Assembly (NCBI GenBank): GCA_947647735.1
Contig: CANSLJ010000019.1
Location: forward strand, 19,853-83,852
Direction: 5' to 3'
Source of the DNA: an uncultured bacterium
GTDB taxonomy: Bacteria > Bacillota > Clostridia > Lachnospirales > Lachnospiraceae
Length of the DNA: 64,000 nucleotides
The position numbers and the translations under genes are program-made. Every line of letters starts with the position of its first letter. Positions within the stretch are counted from its first letter, which is position 1. Shown here in pieces: positions 1 through 8,736 of the stretch. The notes below the pieces were generated by a model that did not search any database, was not told where the DNA came from, and was given only the letters and a program-made list of their open reading frames with translations.

Positions 1-702
1 CTGTCCGATCTTCTTTGCCGATGTGAAGTCCATCGGCGTCCCTTTTACAGGCGCAATTTCTCCAGTCGGAATAGAGCCTGCCACTGTAGGCGTATAGCAG
101 GATGCCTTCAGCCAGAGCACGTGATCCTCAATACTGCCTCCATCCTGTCCTCTCAGATTAAAATAACTGTGGTTCGTCGGATTTAAAACAGTCCGTTTAT
201 CGCTGGTAAAATGATAATCCAGCCTCAGCTCGTTCTCTTCCGTCAGCGTATAAACCATCTCCAGCTTTTTATTACCGGGAAAACCCATGGAGCCATCCTC
301 ATCCTTCAGAGACAGTTTTACACTGTTTTCGCCCTCCTCCACATCAAATATCCGCACATGATATCCCTTTTCCTTGTCACTGTGCAGGTTGTTTTCGTTT
401 TCATTTACAGGGATCTGATATTCCACGCCGTCGATCTCAAACTTCGCCCCGCCGATACGGTTTGCGCTGGGCCCTACAGCAACACCTAAGAATCCCGGAT
501 TTTCAACATAGGGTTCCAGGTTATCATGTCCCAGCACCACATCTGCCAGTTTTCCGTCTTTGTCCGGCACCCACAATTCCCGGATGATCCCGCCATAGTT
601 CAGGATCTTTGCGCACATGCCGTTTTGATTTTCAATGCGATACTCATAGACCGCTTTCCCGCTTTTTTTATCCGTTCCAAAAACCTTTTTCGTAAGGCTC
701 AT
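1..702 (-). CDS. galM: Aldose 1-epimerase (galactose mutarotase), 3' end cut by window edge
   Basis: Interconverts the alpha and beta anomers of aldoses, chiefly galactose, in the cytoplasm. Only the first 234 codons are present; the gene runs off the left edge. Family motifs are visible: GPSANRI, the HSDKEKGYH stretch with a conserved histidine, and NPTNHSYFNL, which carries the second active-site histidine. The start at 702 is preceded by AGGAGAGGAAAG, a strong ribosome site. It lies 77 bp downstream of recR on the same strand and may be read through from it. The C-terminal catalytic glutamate lies outside the window, so activity cannot be judged. Confidence 0.93.
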   Translation of the reverse strand, partial: MSLTKKVFGTDKKSGKAVYEYRIENQNGMCAKILNYGGIIRELWVPDKDGKLADVVLGHDNLEPYVENPGFLGVAVGPSANRIGGAKFEIDGVEYQIPVNENENNLHSDKEKGYHVRIFDVEEGENSVKLSLKDEDGSMGFPGNKKLEMVYTLTEENELRLDYHFTSDKRTVLNPTNHSYFNLRGQDGGSIEDHVLWLKASCYTPTVAGSIPTGEIAPVKGTPMDFTSAKKIGQ

Positions 703-779
703 CTTTCCTCTCCTATTCTGATCATACATAAATCCTTCCGATACGCACATACCAAAAGTAATTTTAACAAATCTCCGCT

Positions 780-1376
780 CTATAATTCCACCCTTCCCTC
801 CAGGGCACGCAGCAACGTCACTTCATCAATGTTTTCCAGATCCCCGCCTACCGGCACGCCGCTGGCGATCCTTGTCACCTTGATCCCTGTAGGTTTCACC
901 AGTTTACTGATGTACATCGCCGTCGTCTCCCCCTCCAGAGAGGAATTTGTGGCAATGATCACTTCCTCGATATCTCCCTCAAGCCGCACCATCAGTTCCT
1001 TTAACCGGATATCCCCGGGGCCAATCCCGAGCATCGGAGAAATACAGCCGTGCAGCACATGATAGACGCCCTCATACTTCCCGGTCTTTTCATAGGCCGC
1101 CAGATCTCTCGGATTTTCCACCACCATGATAAGTCTGTGATTCCTGTGCGGATTTTCACAGATGGGGCAGCTCTCCCGGTCTGTCAGCGTATAGCACTCC
1201 TTGCAATAGCGGACATTTCCCCTTGCCTCCACCAGCGTTTTTGACAGCCTCTCCACCCGGTCTGTCGGCATATTGATAATATAAAAAGCCAGTCGCTGCG
1301 CCGACTTTTCTCCGATTCCGGGAAGAGATGCCAGTTCCTCGATCAGTTTATTTATATGGCCGCTGTACAGTTCCAT
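780..1376 (-). CDS. recR: Recombination mediator protein RecR
   Basis: RecR acts with RecF/RecO to load RecA onto gapped DNA. The 198-residue length is normal. An N-terminal helix-hairpin-helix (LPGIGEKSAQRLA) is followed by a four-cysteine zinc finger (C58, C61, C70, C73) and a Toprim domain beginning VVENPRDLAAYE. The start codon overlaps the stop of the upstream YbaB-family gene by one base, so translation is probably coupled. The order dnaX, ybaB-like, recR is widely conserved in bacteria. Confidence 0.97.
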   Translation of the reverse strand: MELYSGHINKLIEELASLPGIGEKSAQRLAFYIINMPTDRVERLSKTLVEARGNVRYCKECYTLTDRESCPICENPHRNHRLIMVVENPRDLAAYEKTGKYEGVYHVLHGCISPMLGIGPGDIRLKELMVRLEGDIEEVIIATNSSLEGETTAMYISKLVKPTGIKVTRIASGVPVGGDLENIDEVTLLRALEGRVEL

Positions 1377-1717
1377 CAGAAAGGCAGGCCTCCTGTCATC
1401 TTGCCCATCAGCTCGCCGTTTGCCGCATCCGCCTGCTTCAGCGCCTCATTCGCCGCCGCCATGATCATATCTTCCAGAGTTTCGATATCTTCCGGATCCA
1501 CCGCTTCTTCCGACAGTTTTATCTTTGTGATCTCCTTCTTACCGGTGACAGTCACTTCCACTGCGCCGCCCCCTGCCTTTGCTGTAAACTCCTTTGTCTC
1601 CAGCTCCTTCTGGCTCTCTTCCAGCTGGCGCTGCATCCGCTGCGCCTGCTTCATCAGGTTGTTCATATTCCCGGGCATCCCCATCATACCGCCCGGATAA
1701 CCGCCTCTCTTCGCCAT
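1376..1717 (-). CDS. YbaB/EbfC family nucleoid-associated protein
   Basis: A small 113-residue DNA-binding protein of the YbaB/EbfC family, which forms tweezer-like dimers on DNA. The N-terminus is Gly/Met-rich (GGYPGGMMGMPGNMNNL), followed by a long helix (KQAQRMQRQLEESQKEL) and the family core TAKAGGGAVEVTVTGKKEI. An AGGAGG site precedes the start. Its gene sits between dnaX and recR, the usual context; its stop overlaps the recR start. Confidence 0.95.
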   Translation of the reverse strand: MAKRGGYPGGMMGMPGNMNNLMKQAQRMQRQLEESQKELETKEFTAKAGGGAVEVTVTGKKEITKIKLSEEAVDPEDIETLEDMIMAAANEALKQADAANGELMGKMTGGLPF

Positions 1718-1825
1718 GTCTATTCCTCCTGCAATCTTTCAGTATATGTTGATTCTACCTCAAAATATTGTTTTCGTAAACCACAAATCTGATGCTGTTG
1801 TGATATTGCCGCCAATTCAGAGCGC

Positions 1826-3406
1826 TCACTCCTCCTCCTCAACCTCCATATGGATCACTCCGAGGTCAGGATAATTCACATCCATTTCTCTTTCATCCGC
1901 CGCCAGTTCAAGCCGCACTTCCACCTGTTTCCCGATCACACCAGAAATACTCTCCTCCACTTCCGTCTTATGTTCTTCAGTGGAAAGCCAGTCATAATGC
2001 GTGCTGTCTGATGTAACGAGCATCAGTCGGTTTTCGCTGTCCATACTCAGCCTTGCACTGCGCAGATAGGTTTTCATCGGCTGTGCGATCTGATTTACGA
2101 TAGCGCCCCATCTCTCCACAACCTGACGGATATCCTCGGGAATCGCCGTCGGAAGAGGCGCTTTTCTGACACTCGTGTCACCCGTCGTCCCTCCGCCCTG
2201 CTCTCCGCTCCCCGGCATCACTACCGGCATACTCTGCATCGGAATGCCGTTCTCCACCATGCGTTCCAGCGTCCTGATCCTGTCTGTCAGGGATTCCGTA
2301 TCTGTCTCCATCTGAGGCCTGCAAAGCTTGATCAGTGCCATCTCGATCATGATCCGCTTCTGCGCCGACAGGCGAAGCTGTCCGGAAAGTTCCGAAAGCA
2401 CCCGGATATAGCGCATGATCGTTTCCATATCCGTCATTTGCGCTTCCTCTTTTAATTTTTTCAGATTATCGGAGGAAACGTCGATCACATCCTCCATCTC
2501 CCCTGTATCGGAGGTTTTCAGCAAAAGCAGGTTGCGCAGATACCATGTAAAATCCGCCACAAACTGTACAAGCTCCCTCCCCTGCATGATCATCTCTTCC
2601 AACATGGAAATGCACCCTGCCACATCCTGTTTTAAAACACAGCGGAGCAATCTGCTGAACACATCCGTATCCACGGCTCCCAGCACCTCAAGCGCTTTGT
2701 CATAAGTCAGTTCCTGACCATAGTAAAACGCGATGCATCGCTCCAGAAGGCTCAGCGCGTCACGCATCGAACCGTCCGCAGTCTTGGCAATATAGCGCAG
2801 CGCCCGCTCCTGCGTCTGCACCTCCTCTTTCTCCATCAGCTCCCGGAGCCTTGCCGAAATGGTCTCGATCGAGATCCGTTTAAAGTCATATCGCTGACAG
2901 CGGGACAAAATGGTGATCGGTATCTTATGCACCTCTGTCGTCGCCAGAATAAAGATCACATAGGAGGGCGGCTCCTCCAAAGTCTTCAGCAGCGCGTTAA
3001 ACGCCGGCGTGGAAAGCATATGGACCTCATCTATGATATAAACTTTATACTTTCCTTCCGCAGGGGAATAAGAAATATCCTCCACGATCTCCCGCACATC
3101 ATCCACGCCATTGTTGGAGGCAGCATCCATCTCGATCACATTCATTCCCGCACCGGAAAGAATGCTCTTACAGGCAGCACACTCCCCGCAGGGACTGCCG
3201 TCCACAGGACTCTCACAATTCACTGCCCTCGCCAGGATCTTTGCAATGGTCGTTTTACCGGTTCCCCGCGTCCCCGTGAACAGATAGGCATGCCCGATCC
3301 TGTCTGCCCTGATCTGGTTTTTCAGCGTTGTAACAATATGTTCCTGCCCCTTTACATCCTCAAAACAGAGAGGACGGAATTTACGGTAGAGCGCTGTGTA
3401 TGACAT
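1826..3406 (-). CDS. dnaX: DNA polymerase III subunits gamma/tau
   Basis: Clamp-loader ATPase that builds the sliding clamp on primed DNA. Walker A is GTRGTGKT at residues 45-52; a zinc site uses C64, C73, C76 and C79; the Walker B region reads YIIDEVHML, and the sensor 1 segment ILATTE follows. The C-terminal part (about 360-526) is the polymerase- and helicase-binding tau region. At 526 residues it is at the short end for tau. GGAG precedes the ATG by about 8 bases. A terminator-like hairpin separates it from pfkA upstream. Confidence 0.97.
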   Translation of the reverse strand: MSYTALYRKFRPLCFEDVKGQEHIVTTLKNQIRADRIGHAYLFTGTRGTGKTTIAKILARAVNCESPVDGSPCGECAACKSILSGAGMNVIEMDAASNNGVDDVREIVEDISYSPAEGKYKVYIIDEVHMLSTPAFNALLKTLEEPPSYVIFILATTEVHKIPITILSRCQRYDFKRISIETISARLRELMEKEEVQTQERALRYIAKTADGSMRDALSLLERCIAFYYGQELTYDKALEVLGAVDTDVFSRLLRCVLKQDVAGCISMLEEMIMQGRELVQFVADFTWYLRNLLLLKTSDTGEMEDVIDVSSDNLKKLKEEAQMTDMETIMRYIRVLSELSGQLRLSAQKRIMIEMALIKLCRPQMETDTESLTDRIRTLERMVENGIPMQSMPVVMPGSGEQGGGTTGDTSVRKAPLPTAIPEDIRQVVERWGAIVNQIAQPMKTYLRSARLSMDSENRLMLVTSDSTHYDWLSTEEHKTEVEESISGVIGKQVEVRLELAADEREMDVNYPDLGVIHMEVEEEE

Positions 3407-3436
3407 CTATCATTCTCCTATTCCAGTTCAACTTTC

Positions 3437-3469
3437 AAAATCCCGCAGCCACCTTGGCAACTGCGGGAT
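3437..3469 (-). terminator. Rho-independent terminator of the phosphofructokinase gene
   Basis: A 9-bp perfect stem (3440-3448 with 3461-3469, core TCCCGCAG) and a 12-base loop. On the minus strand it is followed by a short TTTT run, 58 bp past the pfkA stop and just before dnaX. The short T-run may allow read-through into dnaX. Confidence 0.7.
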
Positions 3470-3527
3470 CACCTTACATTTTTCCTTATTGTTCTCTCTG
3501 AGCGGACTCCATCACCACTTTAAAAAA

Positions 3528-4601
3528 CTAATCCCCAAAACTGATACCAAGCAGTTTTGCCTCCCTGATAATGTCAGAATCCGGTGCAACCATTTTCAGC
3601 TTGCCTGCGACATCCTCCAGAGGAACTTTCACGATCTCACGGTTCTTATAGCCTACCATGAAGCCGTACTCTCCCTTTAAGATCAGGCGGCCTGCCTCCG
3701 CACCAAGGCGGCTTGCAAATACACGGTCATACGGGCAAGGGCTTCCGCCTCTCTGCGTGTGGCCCGGAACCGTAACACGTACATCCAGTCCGGTCTTCTT
3801 CTGAATCTTTTCAGCGATCTCATAGGAAACGGAAGGATATTTGTAATCAGCCATTTTCTTCTTGTATTCTTTCTTGGAGAGTGCCGCGTCCTCCTTGGAG
3901 ATCGCACCCTCTGCCACTGCCAGGATCGTAAACTTGCTGCCCCGTTCAGAACGTTTGTTAATAGCATCCACCACTTTATTGATGTCATAAGGAATTTCCG
4001 GGATCAGGATAATATCCGCTCCGCCTGCCATACCTGCATTTAATGTCAGATATCCAACCTTATGCCCCATTACCTCCACGATAAATACACGTCCGTGGGA
4101 AGCCGCCGTGGTATGTATGCAGTCGATACAGTCCGTTGCGATATTCACTGCACTCTGGAAACCGAAAGTCATATCTGTACCCCAAAGGTCATTGTCGATG
4201 GTCTTCGGCAGCGTTACAACATTCAAACCTTCCTCACGCAGCATGTTTGCCGTTTTATGCGTTCCGTTTCCGCCCAGGATCACAAGGCAGTCCAGACGAA
4301 GCTTATAGTAATTCTGCTTCATAGCCTCAACCTTGTCCAGTCCGTTCTCATCCGGCTCCCTCATCAGTTTAAACGGTGTTCTGGAGCTGCCGAGAATTGT
4401 GCCGCCCTTTGTCAGGATGCCGGAAAAGTCCGCACCTGTAAGCATTCTGAAGTTACCATAGATCAAACCTTTGTAGCCTTCTAAAAAGCCGTAAATTTCC
4501 ACAGGCTCTCCGCTGTAGGACAAACTTTTTACTACGCCTCTCATTGCCGCATTCAATGCCTGGCAATCTCCGCCGCTGGTAAGCATACCGATTCGTTTCA
4601 T
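3528..4601 (-). CDS. pfkA: 6-phosphofructokinase, PfkA superfamily with PKTIDND motif
   Basis: Phosphorylates fructose 6-phosphate to the 1,6-bisphosphate in glycolysis. Visible are the N-terminal phosphate loop (TSGGDCQALNAAMRG), the donor-site motif GGNGTHK (residues 110-116), the catalytic PKTIDND (132-138), EVMGHKVGYL and GHTQRGGSP. Glycine 113 in place of aspartate argues for ATP over pyrophosphate as donor, while K133 is typical of the pyrophosphate-like lineage; this mixed pattern occurs in the ATP-using branch. Asparagine 112 replaces the aspartate that binds magnesium in the E. coli enzyme. GGAGG precedes the start, and a good promoter lies upstream. Confidence 0.95.
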   Translation of the reverse strand: MKRIGMLTSGGDCQALNAAMRGVVKSLSYSGEPVEIYGFLEGYKGLIYGNFRMLTGADFSGILTKGGTILGSSRTPFKLMREPDENGLDKVEAMKQNYYKLRLDCLVILGGNGTHKTANMLREEGLNVVTLPKTIDNDLWGTDMTFGFQSAVNIATDCIDCIHTTAASHGRVFIVEVMGHKVGYLTLNAGMAGGADIILIPEIPYDINKVVDAINKRSERGSKFTILAVAEGAISKEDAALSKKEYKKKMADYKYPSVSYEIAEKIQKKTGLDVRVTVPGHTQRGGSPCPYDRVFASRLGAEAGRLILKGEYGFMVGYKNREIVKVPLEDVAGKLKMVAPDSDIIREAKLLGISFGD

Positions 4602-4651
4602 TTGATTTCCTCCTTCATACTGTTTATTTTGCTATTATCCACTTGTTTTTT

Positions 4652-4680
4652 ATTATAGTATATTTTCCCTGCCATCACAA
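4652..4680 (-). promoter_or_regulatory. Predicted sigma-A promoter of pfkA
   Basis: On the minus strand: -35 TTGTGA (4680-4675), 17-bp spacer, -10 TATAAT (4657-4652). Predicted transcription start near 4645, giving a leader of about 44 bases before the ATG at 4601. Confidence 0.7.
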
Positions 4681-4728
4681 GATTTTATTCTGCCGAAATT
4701 TCCGCATAAATTTCGTGCAAAATATCGT

Positions 4729-4757
4729 TTGACTGTTTGCGCATAAGCCGTTATAAT
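4729..4757 (+). promoter_or_regulatory. Predicted promoter of tRNA-Ser
   Basis: -35 TTGACT (4729-4734), 17-bp spacer, -10 TATAAT (4752-4757). The -10 ends 13 bases before the mature tRNA 5' end, so the tRNA is probably a single-gene transcript with a short 5' leader. Confidence 0.8.
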
Positions 4758-4770
4758 ATTTACAGCTTTT

Positions 4771-4858
4771 GGAGATGTACCCAAGTGGCTGAAGGGTCCG
4801 CACTCGAAATGCGGTAGGTCGGGTAACCGGCGCGAGAGTTCAAATCTCTCCATCTCCG
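4771..4858 (+). tRNA. tRNA-Ser (anticodon CGA)
   Basis: An 88-nt class II tRNA. The 7-bp acceptor stem pairs GGAGATG (4771-4777) with CATCTCC (4851-4857), with discriminator G at 4858. The anticodon stem CCGCA/TGCGG encloses loop CTCGAAA, so the anticodon is CGA and reads UCG serine codons. A long variable arm and a T loop with TTCAAAT are present. CCA is not encoded. It has its own promoter and terminator. Confidence 0.96.
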
Positions 4859-4863
4859 CTGTC

Positions 4864-4904
4864 AAAAACCCACGGAAGGCCGGCATAGTCTTCCGTGGGT
4901 TTTT
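4864..4904. terminator. Bidirectional terminator between tRNA-Ser and treC
   Basis: Arms 4864-4878 and 4890-4904 are a perfect 15-bp inverted repeat starting with five A and ending with five T. It can end the tRNA-Ser transcript on the plus strand and the treP-treC transcript on the minus strand. Confidence 0.9.
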
Positions 4905-4954
4905 AGCATTTGTTCTTATTCTGTATTCTATCTGATCTGACCGATCCAAACACA

Positions 4955-6595
4955 TTACCTTTCCAGCACAATACTTTCATAGGGTTTCAGCTTTATCACA
5001 TCTTTTTTTATATCGCTGTCCGCATAGTTTCCAACAATCTTTTGATACCCTTCCCATGCCCTGTCTGTTCCGATCTCGATTTCGTCAGCAACGAGGTTAT
5101 TCAGTACCACTATACTCTCTTCACCATAATCTCTTCTGTAAGCAAGAACTTTTTCATTCTCACTTTCCAGAAAGGCGATACTTCCCTCCGATACCACCCT
5201 GCTTCTTTTTCTCAGAGCGATCAGCTTTTTATAATAGGATAAGATGGAATCCTCATCCGCTCTTTCCCGTTCCACATTGATCCTGTCATAGTTATCAGGA
5301 ACTTCAATCCAGGGGCTCCCTTCCGTAAACCCGGCATTTTTTTCCCCTGACCACTGCATTGGCGTCCGGGAATTATCCCTCGATCTTGCGGCAAGGATCT
5401 TCAGCGCCTCCTCCTCTGACTTTCCCTCCCTCAATAAGATTTCATAATAGTTCAGGCTTTCCACATCCCGATACTGAGAAACTTTCTGATAGTGCGGATT
5501 GGTCATTCCCAGTTCCTCACCCTGATAAACATAAGGTGTTCCCCGCATCAGATGGATACAGGTTGCAAGCATTTTTGCCGACTCTTTCCAGTATCTTCCC
5601 TCATTTCCGAGCCTGGATACGATCCGGGGTTGATCATGGTTGCACCAGAACAGTGCATTCCAGCCATGATTTTCCTGCATCTGTAACTGCCATTTTTCAA
5701 ACAGATCCTTCAGCGCCCGCCTGTCCGGCTCCATTAATTCCCACTTATTTCCATCTTTATAATCAATTTTCAGATGATGGAAACTGAAACACATGGACAG
5801 CTCCTTTTCCTTCGGCGCAGAATAGCGGATACAGTCCCGCAGGGATGTGGAGGACATCTCGCCTACCGTCACCATATCTTCGATCCCCGTATCCCGGACA
5901 AGCTCTTTCAGATATTCATGCACACGCGGCCCATCCGAATAAAACCTTCTGCCGTCCCCCTCAAGATCATCCTCAAATACCTCAGGCTTGGAGATCAGGT
6001 TCACCACATCGAAACGAAATCCTTTTATACCCTTTTCCTTCCAGAAACGGATTACGTTTTTCAGTTCTTCCCGCACCTCAGGGTTTTCCCAGTTCAGATC
6101 CGCCTGTGTCACATCAAACAGATGCAGATACCACTTATGGAGCGCCGGTACATATTCCCATGCCGGCCCGCCGAACTTTGATTCCCAGTTTGTAGGAATC
6201 CTGTCCGGTTCACCCTCTTTAAAAATATAGTAATCCTGATACTTTTTCTCACCTTTCAGTGCCCGCTGAAACCACTCGTGGCTCGTGGAAGTATGGTTGA
6301 ACACCATATCCAGCATCAGTCCGATACCCCTTTTCTCTCCCTCCGCGATCAGTTCCTCCAGATCCTGCATCGTTCCGAACTTCGGCTCTATCTTACAATA
6401 ATCCGAAATATCATAGCCATTGTCCTTTTGCGGGGAAGAAAATACCGGGGTGAGCCAGAGATAATCTATCCCTAACTCTTTCAGGTAATCCAACCGGTTT
6501 ATGATCCCCCTCAGGTCCCCGACGCCGTCCCCGTCGGAGTCCTGAAAGGATTTCGGATACACCTGATACACTACTTTGTTCTTAAAATCTGACAT
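4955..6595 (-). CDS. treC: Alpha,alpha-phosphotrehalase (GH13)
   Basis: Hydrolyses trehalose 6-phosphate to glucose and glucose 6-phosphate in the cytoplasm. It is a GH13 enzyme of 546 residues with VVYQVYPKSFQDSDGDGVGD near the N-terminus, DMVFNHTS, the nucleophile segment FRFDVVNLI, the acid/base glutamate in VGEMSS, and NHDQPR. Sequence alone could also suit an oligo-1,6-glucosidase; the adjacent trehalose PTS gene and TreR-like regulator decide for TreC. The longest ORF starts at 6634, but GGAAGGGCG lies 8 bases before the ATG at 6595, and family N-termini begin with this MSDFKNKVVYQ segment. It is downstream of treP (44-bp gap). Confidence 0.93.
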   Translation of the reverse strand: MSDFKNKVVYQVYPKSFQDSDGDGVGDLRGIINRLDYLKELGIDYLWLTPVFSSPQKDNGYDISDYCKIEPKFGTMQDLEELIAEGEKRGIGLMLDMVFNHTSTSHEWFQRALKGEKKYQDYYIFKEGEPDRIPTNWESKFGGPAWEYVPALHKWYLHLFDVTQADLNWENPEVREELKNVIRFWKEKGIKGFRFDVVNLISKPEVFEDDLEGDGRRFYSDGPRVHEYLKELVRDTGIEDMVTVGEMSSTSLRDCIRYSAPKEKELSMCFSFHHLKIDYKDGNKWELMEPDRRALKDLFEKWQLQMQENHGWNALFWCNHDQPRIVSRLGNEGRYWKESAKMLATCIHLMRGTPYVYQGEELGMTNPHYQKVSQYRDVESLNYYEILLREGKSEEEALKILAARSRDNSRTPMQWSGEKNAGFTEGSPWIEVPDNYDRINVERERADEDSILSYYKKLIALRKRSRVVSEGSIAFLESENEKVLAYRRDYGEESIVVLNNLVADEIEIGTDRAWEGYQKIVGNYADSDIKKDVIKLKPYESIVLER

Positions 6596-6639
6596 AATAT
6601 TCGCCCTTCCAGCACATACTGTTTCCAGTTCCATATGAT

Positions 6640-8556
6640 TCAGTCAAAGGATGCCACAACCGTCTCTTTTTCCGTTGCCTTCCTGTCGGTTATGAACCTG
6701 ATATTTCCGGCATTTCCCTCATCCGTAATAATGCATACCGTCACATCGCGATGTCCCGCCGCCTTTATCTTTTCTCTGTCGAAGCGGATCAGCGCATCCC
6801 CCGCCTTTACATTCTGTCCCTGTTCCACCAGATACTCAAAACCGTCGCCCTTCATATCCACTGTGTCAAGTCCGATATGTAACAATATCTCCATATCATT
6901 CGCCAGTTTTAATCCGCAGGCATGTCTGGAATCTTCCATCAGCACCGTCACCTCCGCGTCCGCAGGCGCATACAGCACTTCCGTTTCCGGCAGGATCGCG
7001 AAGCCATCCCCCATCACTTTCTCGGAGAAAACACCGTCTTTTACATCTTCCAGAGGGATCACTTCCCCGGTCAGAAAAGCTCTTAATTCTTTCGGCATCA
7101 CTGTTTCGGCTTCCTCCTCCTCCGCTGTGCTGTTCATCTCTTCCCAGGTCAGTTTCTTCTTTCCGACCACTACCGTGAGCACCAGAGGTACTACGATCGC
7201 CACCACCATACAGATCGCAAAACTTGCCATACTGTCCGGCCGGATGGAAAGAATGCCCGGAAGCCCGCCTACACCGACCGCGTTTGCCGTTGTGGAGGTC
7301 GCCACACAGATGATCGCCGCAATGCCGGAACCGATGATACCGCTGACAAACGGAAAACCATATTTTAAGTTTACACCGAAAATTGCCGGTTCTGTTACGC
7401 CAAGATAGCAGGAAATGCCTGCTGGAAGGTTTACCTCCTGCGCCTGCGCATTCTTTCTCTGTAAAACCACCATTCCCATCACCGCGGAACCCTGCGCGAT
7501 ATTGGAAAGTGCGATCATCGGCCACAACATCGTCCCGCCGTAATCCGCGATAAGCTGCAGATCGATCGCGTTGGACATATGATGAAGCCCCGTGATAACA
7601 AGAGGTGCATAGATCGAGCCAAACACGGCACCGAATACTACCTTAACAGGACCTGTGATCCCCGCGTAAACAACTGTCGAAACCACAGAGCCGATCTTCC
7701 AGCCGATCGGTCCCAGTACAAAGTGTGACGCCATGACTGCCAGCACAAGGGAGCAGAACGGCACAACGATCATGGAAACCACCTGAGGCGTTATCTTTCG
7801 GAAGAACCTCTCCAGGTAAACCAGCATGAACGCTGCCAGTATCGCCGGGATCACCTGCGCCTGATAGCCGATCATATTTACCTGAATGAAACCGAAATCC
7901 CATTTCGGAATATCTGCCGCCGCCGTACCCGCCACTGCATATGCATTCAAAAGCTGTCCGGATACCAGTGTCAGGCCGAGTATGATGCCAAGCATCTGGG
8001 TTGTTCCCATCTTCTTCGTCACCGACCAGCAGATCCCCACCGGAAGCATATGGAACACCGCCTCACCGATCAGCCACAGAAAGCTGTCAATGCCCGCCCA
8101 GAACTGACTGATATCACAGAGTGTTTTTGTCCCGTTCTCGAACAGATACAAGCTGTCAATACAGTTGCGAAAGCCCAGGATCAAACCCCCTGTAATGATC
8201 GCCGGGATCAGCGGCGCAAAGATCTCCGCCAGCGCCGTCACGATCCTCTGCAGCACATTCTGATTCTTCTTTGCTGCCTGTTTCACCGCGTCCTTCGATA
8301 CGCCCTCAATACCTGCTGCCGCCACAAAATCATTATAAAAATCAGCCACTGTATTGCCGATGATCACCTGAAACTGCCCCGACTGGGTAAAGCTTCCCTT
8401 TACCACTTTCATTTTTTCAATCGCCGGCACATCCGCTTTCCCCGGCTCCACCAGCGCAAAGCGCATTCTTGTCATGCAATGGGAAACTGCCGCAATGTTT
8501 TCTTTGCCCCCGACAAGACAAAGCAGCTCTTTTGCATCTGTTACATACTTACCCAT
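6640..8556 (-). CDS. treP: Trehalose-type PTS transporter, fused EIIBCA
   Basis: Imports trehalose with phosphorylation to trehalose 6-phosphate. The order is EIIB (about 1-85, phosphocysteine C27 in SHCMTRMRFAL), EIIC membrane domain (about 105-460, with motif TEPAIFGVN), and a Crr-type EIIA at the C-terminus (about 485-638, phosphohistidine H560 in EILLHIGLDTV). The fused EIIA removes the need for a separate EIIA-Glc, which some TreP proteins require. GGAGG precedes the start. First gene of treP-treC, divergent from treR. Substrate specificity is inferred from the neighbours; a sucrose-type EII has the same architecture. Confidence 0.93.
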   Translation of the reverse strand: MGKYVTDAKELLCLVGGKENIAAVSHCMTRMRFALVEPGKADVPAIEKMKVVKGSFTQSGQFQVIIGNTVADFYNDFVAAAGIEGVSKDAVKQAAKKNQNVLQRIVTALAEIFAPLIPAIITGGLILGFRNCIDSLYLFENGTKTLCDISQFWAGIDSFLWLIGEAVFHMLPVGICWSVTKKMGTTQMLGIILGLTLVSGQLLNAYAVAGTAAADIPKWDFGFIQVNMIGYQAQVIPAILAAFMLVYLERFFRKITPQVVSMIVVPFCSLVLAVMASHFVLGPIGWKIGSVVSTVVYAGITGPVKVVFGAVFGSIYAPLVITGLHHMSNAIDLQLIADYGGTMLWPMIALSNIAQGSAVMGMVVLQRKNAQAQEVNLPAGISCYLGVTEPAIFGVNLKYGFPFVSGIIGSGIAAIICVATSTTANAVGVGGLPGILSIRPDSMASFAICMVVAIVVPLVLTVVVGKKKLTWEEMNSTAEEEEAETVMPKELRAFLTGEVIPLEDVKDGVFSEKVMGDGFAILPETEVLYAPADAEVTVLMEDSRHACGLKLANDMEILLHIGLDTVDMKGDGFEYLVEQGQNVKAGDALIRFDREKIKAAGHRDVTVCIITDEGNAGNIRFITDRKATEKETVVASFD

Positions 8557-8592
8557 CCTGATACCTCCATCCTCTTTTCGCTCGTTTTATAT

Positions 8593-8606
8593 CTTGTTTA
8601 AACATG
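8593..8606. promoter_or_regulatory. Trehalose operator 1
   Basis: CTTGTTTAAACATG, with a perfect 10-bp palindrome at 8595-8604. It lies just downstream of the predicted treP transcription start. It is identical over 14 bp to operator 2. Confidence 0.75.
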
Positions 8607-8616
8607 TTATGTCTCT

Positions 8617-8645
8617 TTTATATCATACTTGTTTAAACATGTCAA
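8617..8645 (-). promoter_or_regulatory. Predicted treP promoter
   Basis: On the minus strand: -35 TTGACA (8645-8640), 17-bp spacer, -10 TATAAA (8622-8617). Operator 2 fills the spacer, so a bound regulator would block RNA polymerase directly. Confidence 0.75.
8628..8642. promoter_or_regulatory. Trehalose operator 2, inside the treP promoter spacer
   Basis: CTTGTTTAAACATG with the same perfect palindrome at 8630-8639. Its centre is 35 bp from operator 1 and 32 bp from operator 3, close to three helical turns each. Confidence 0.78.
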
Positions 8646-8660
8646 CATATTTTCAAAAAT

Positions 8661-8673
8661 TTGTTTGAACAAG
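8661..8673. promoter_or_regulatory. Trehalose operator 3, beside the treR promoter
   Basis: TTGTTTGAACAAG, one base different from the core of operators 1 and 2. It ends four bases before the predicted treR -35 element, so it may serve autoregulation or looping with the other two sites. Confidence 0.7.
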
Positions 8674-8676
8674 TCG

Positions 8677-8705
8677 TTGATTTTTTTTCTTCCGCTGTTT
8701 ATACT
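8677..8705 (+). promoter_or_regulatory. Predicted treR promoter
   Basis: -35 TTGATT (8677-8682), 17-bp spacer, -10 TATACT (8700-8705). Predicted start near 8712, about 25 bases before the ATG at 8737. Confidence 0.65.
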
Positions 8706-8736
8706 AAATATAAAAAACGAGAAAATGAGGTTTCAA

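Noticed and set aside
6635-7408. 257-residue plus-strand ORF opposite treP
   Set aside because: Antisense to conserved EIIC/EIIA coding sequence; Ser/Thr-rich low-complexity translation without a start signal.
8557-8736. Riboswitch in the treP-treR divergent region
   Set aside because: The repeats are short DNA palindromes placed on promoter elements, which fits protein operators and not an RNA aptamer.
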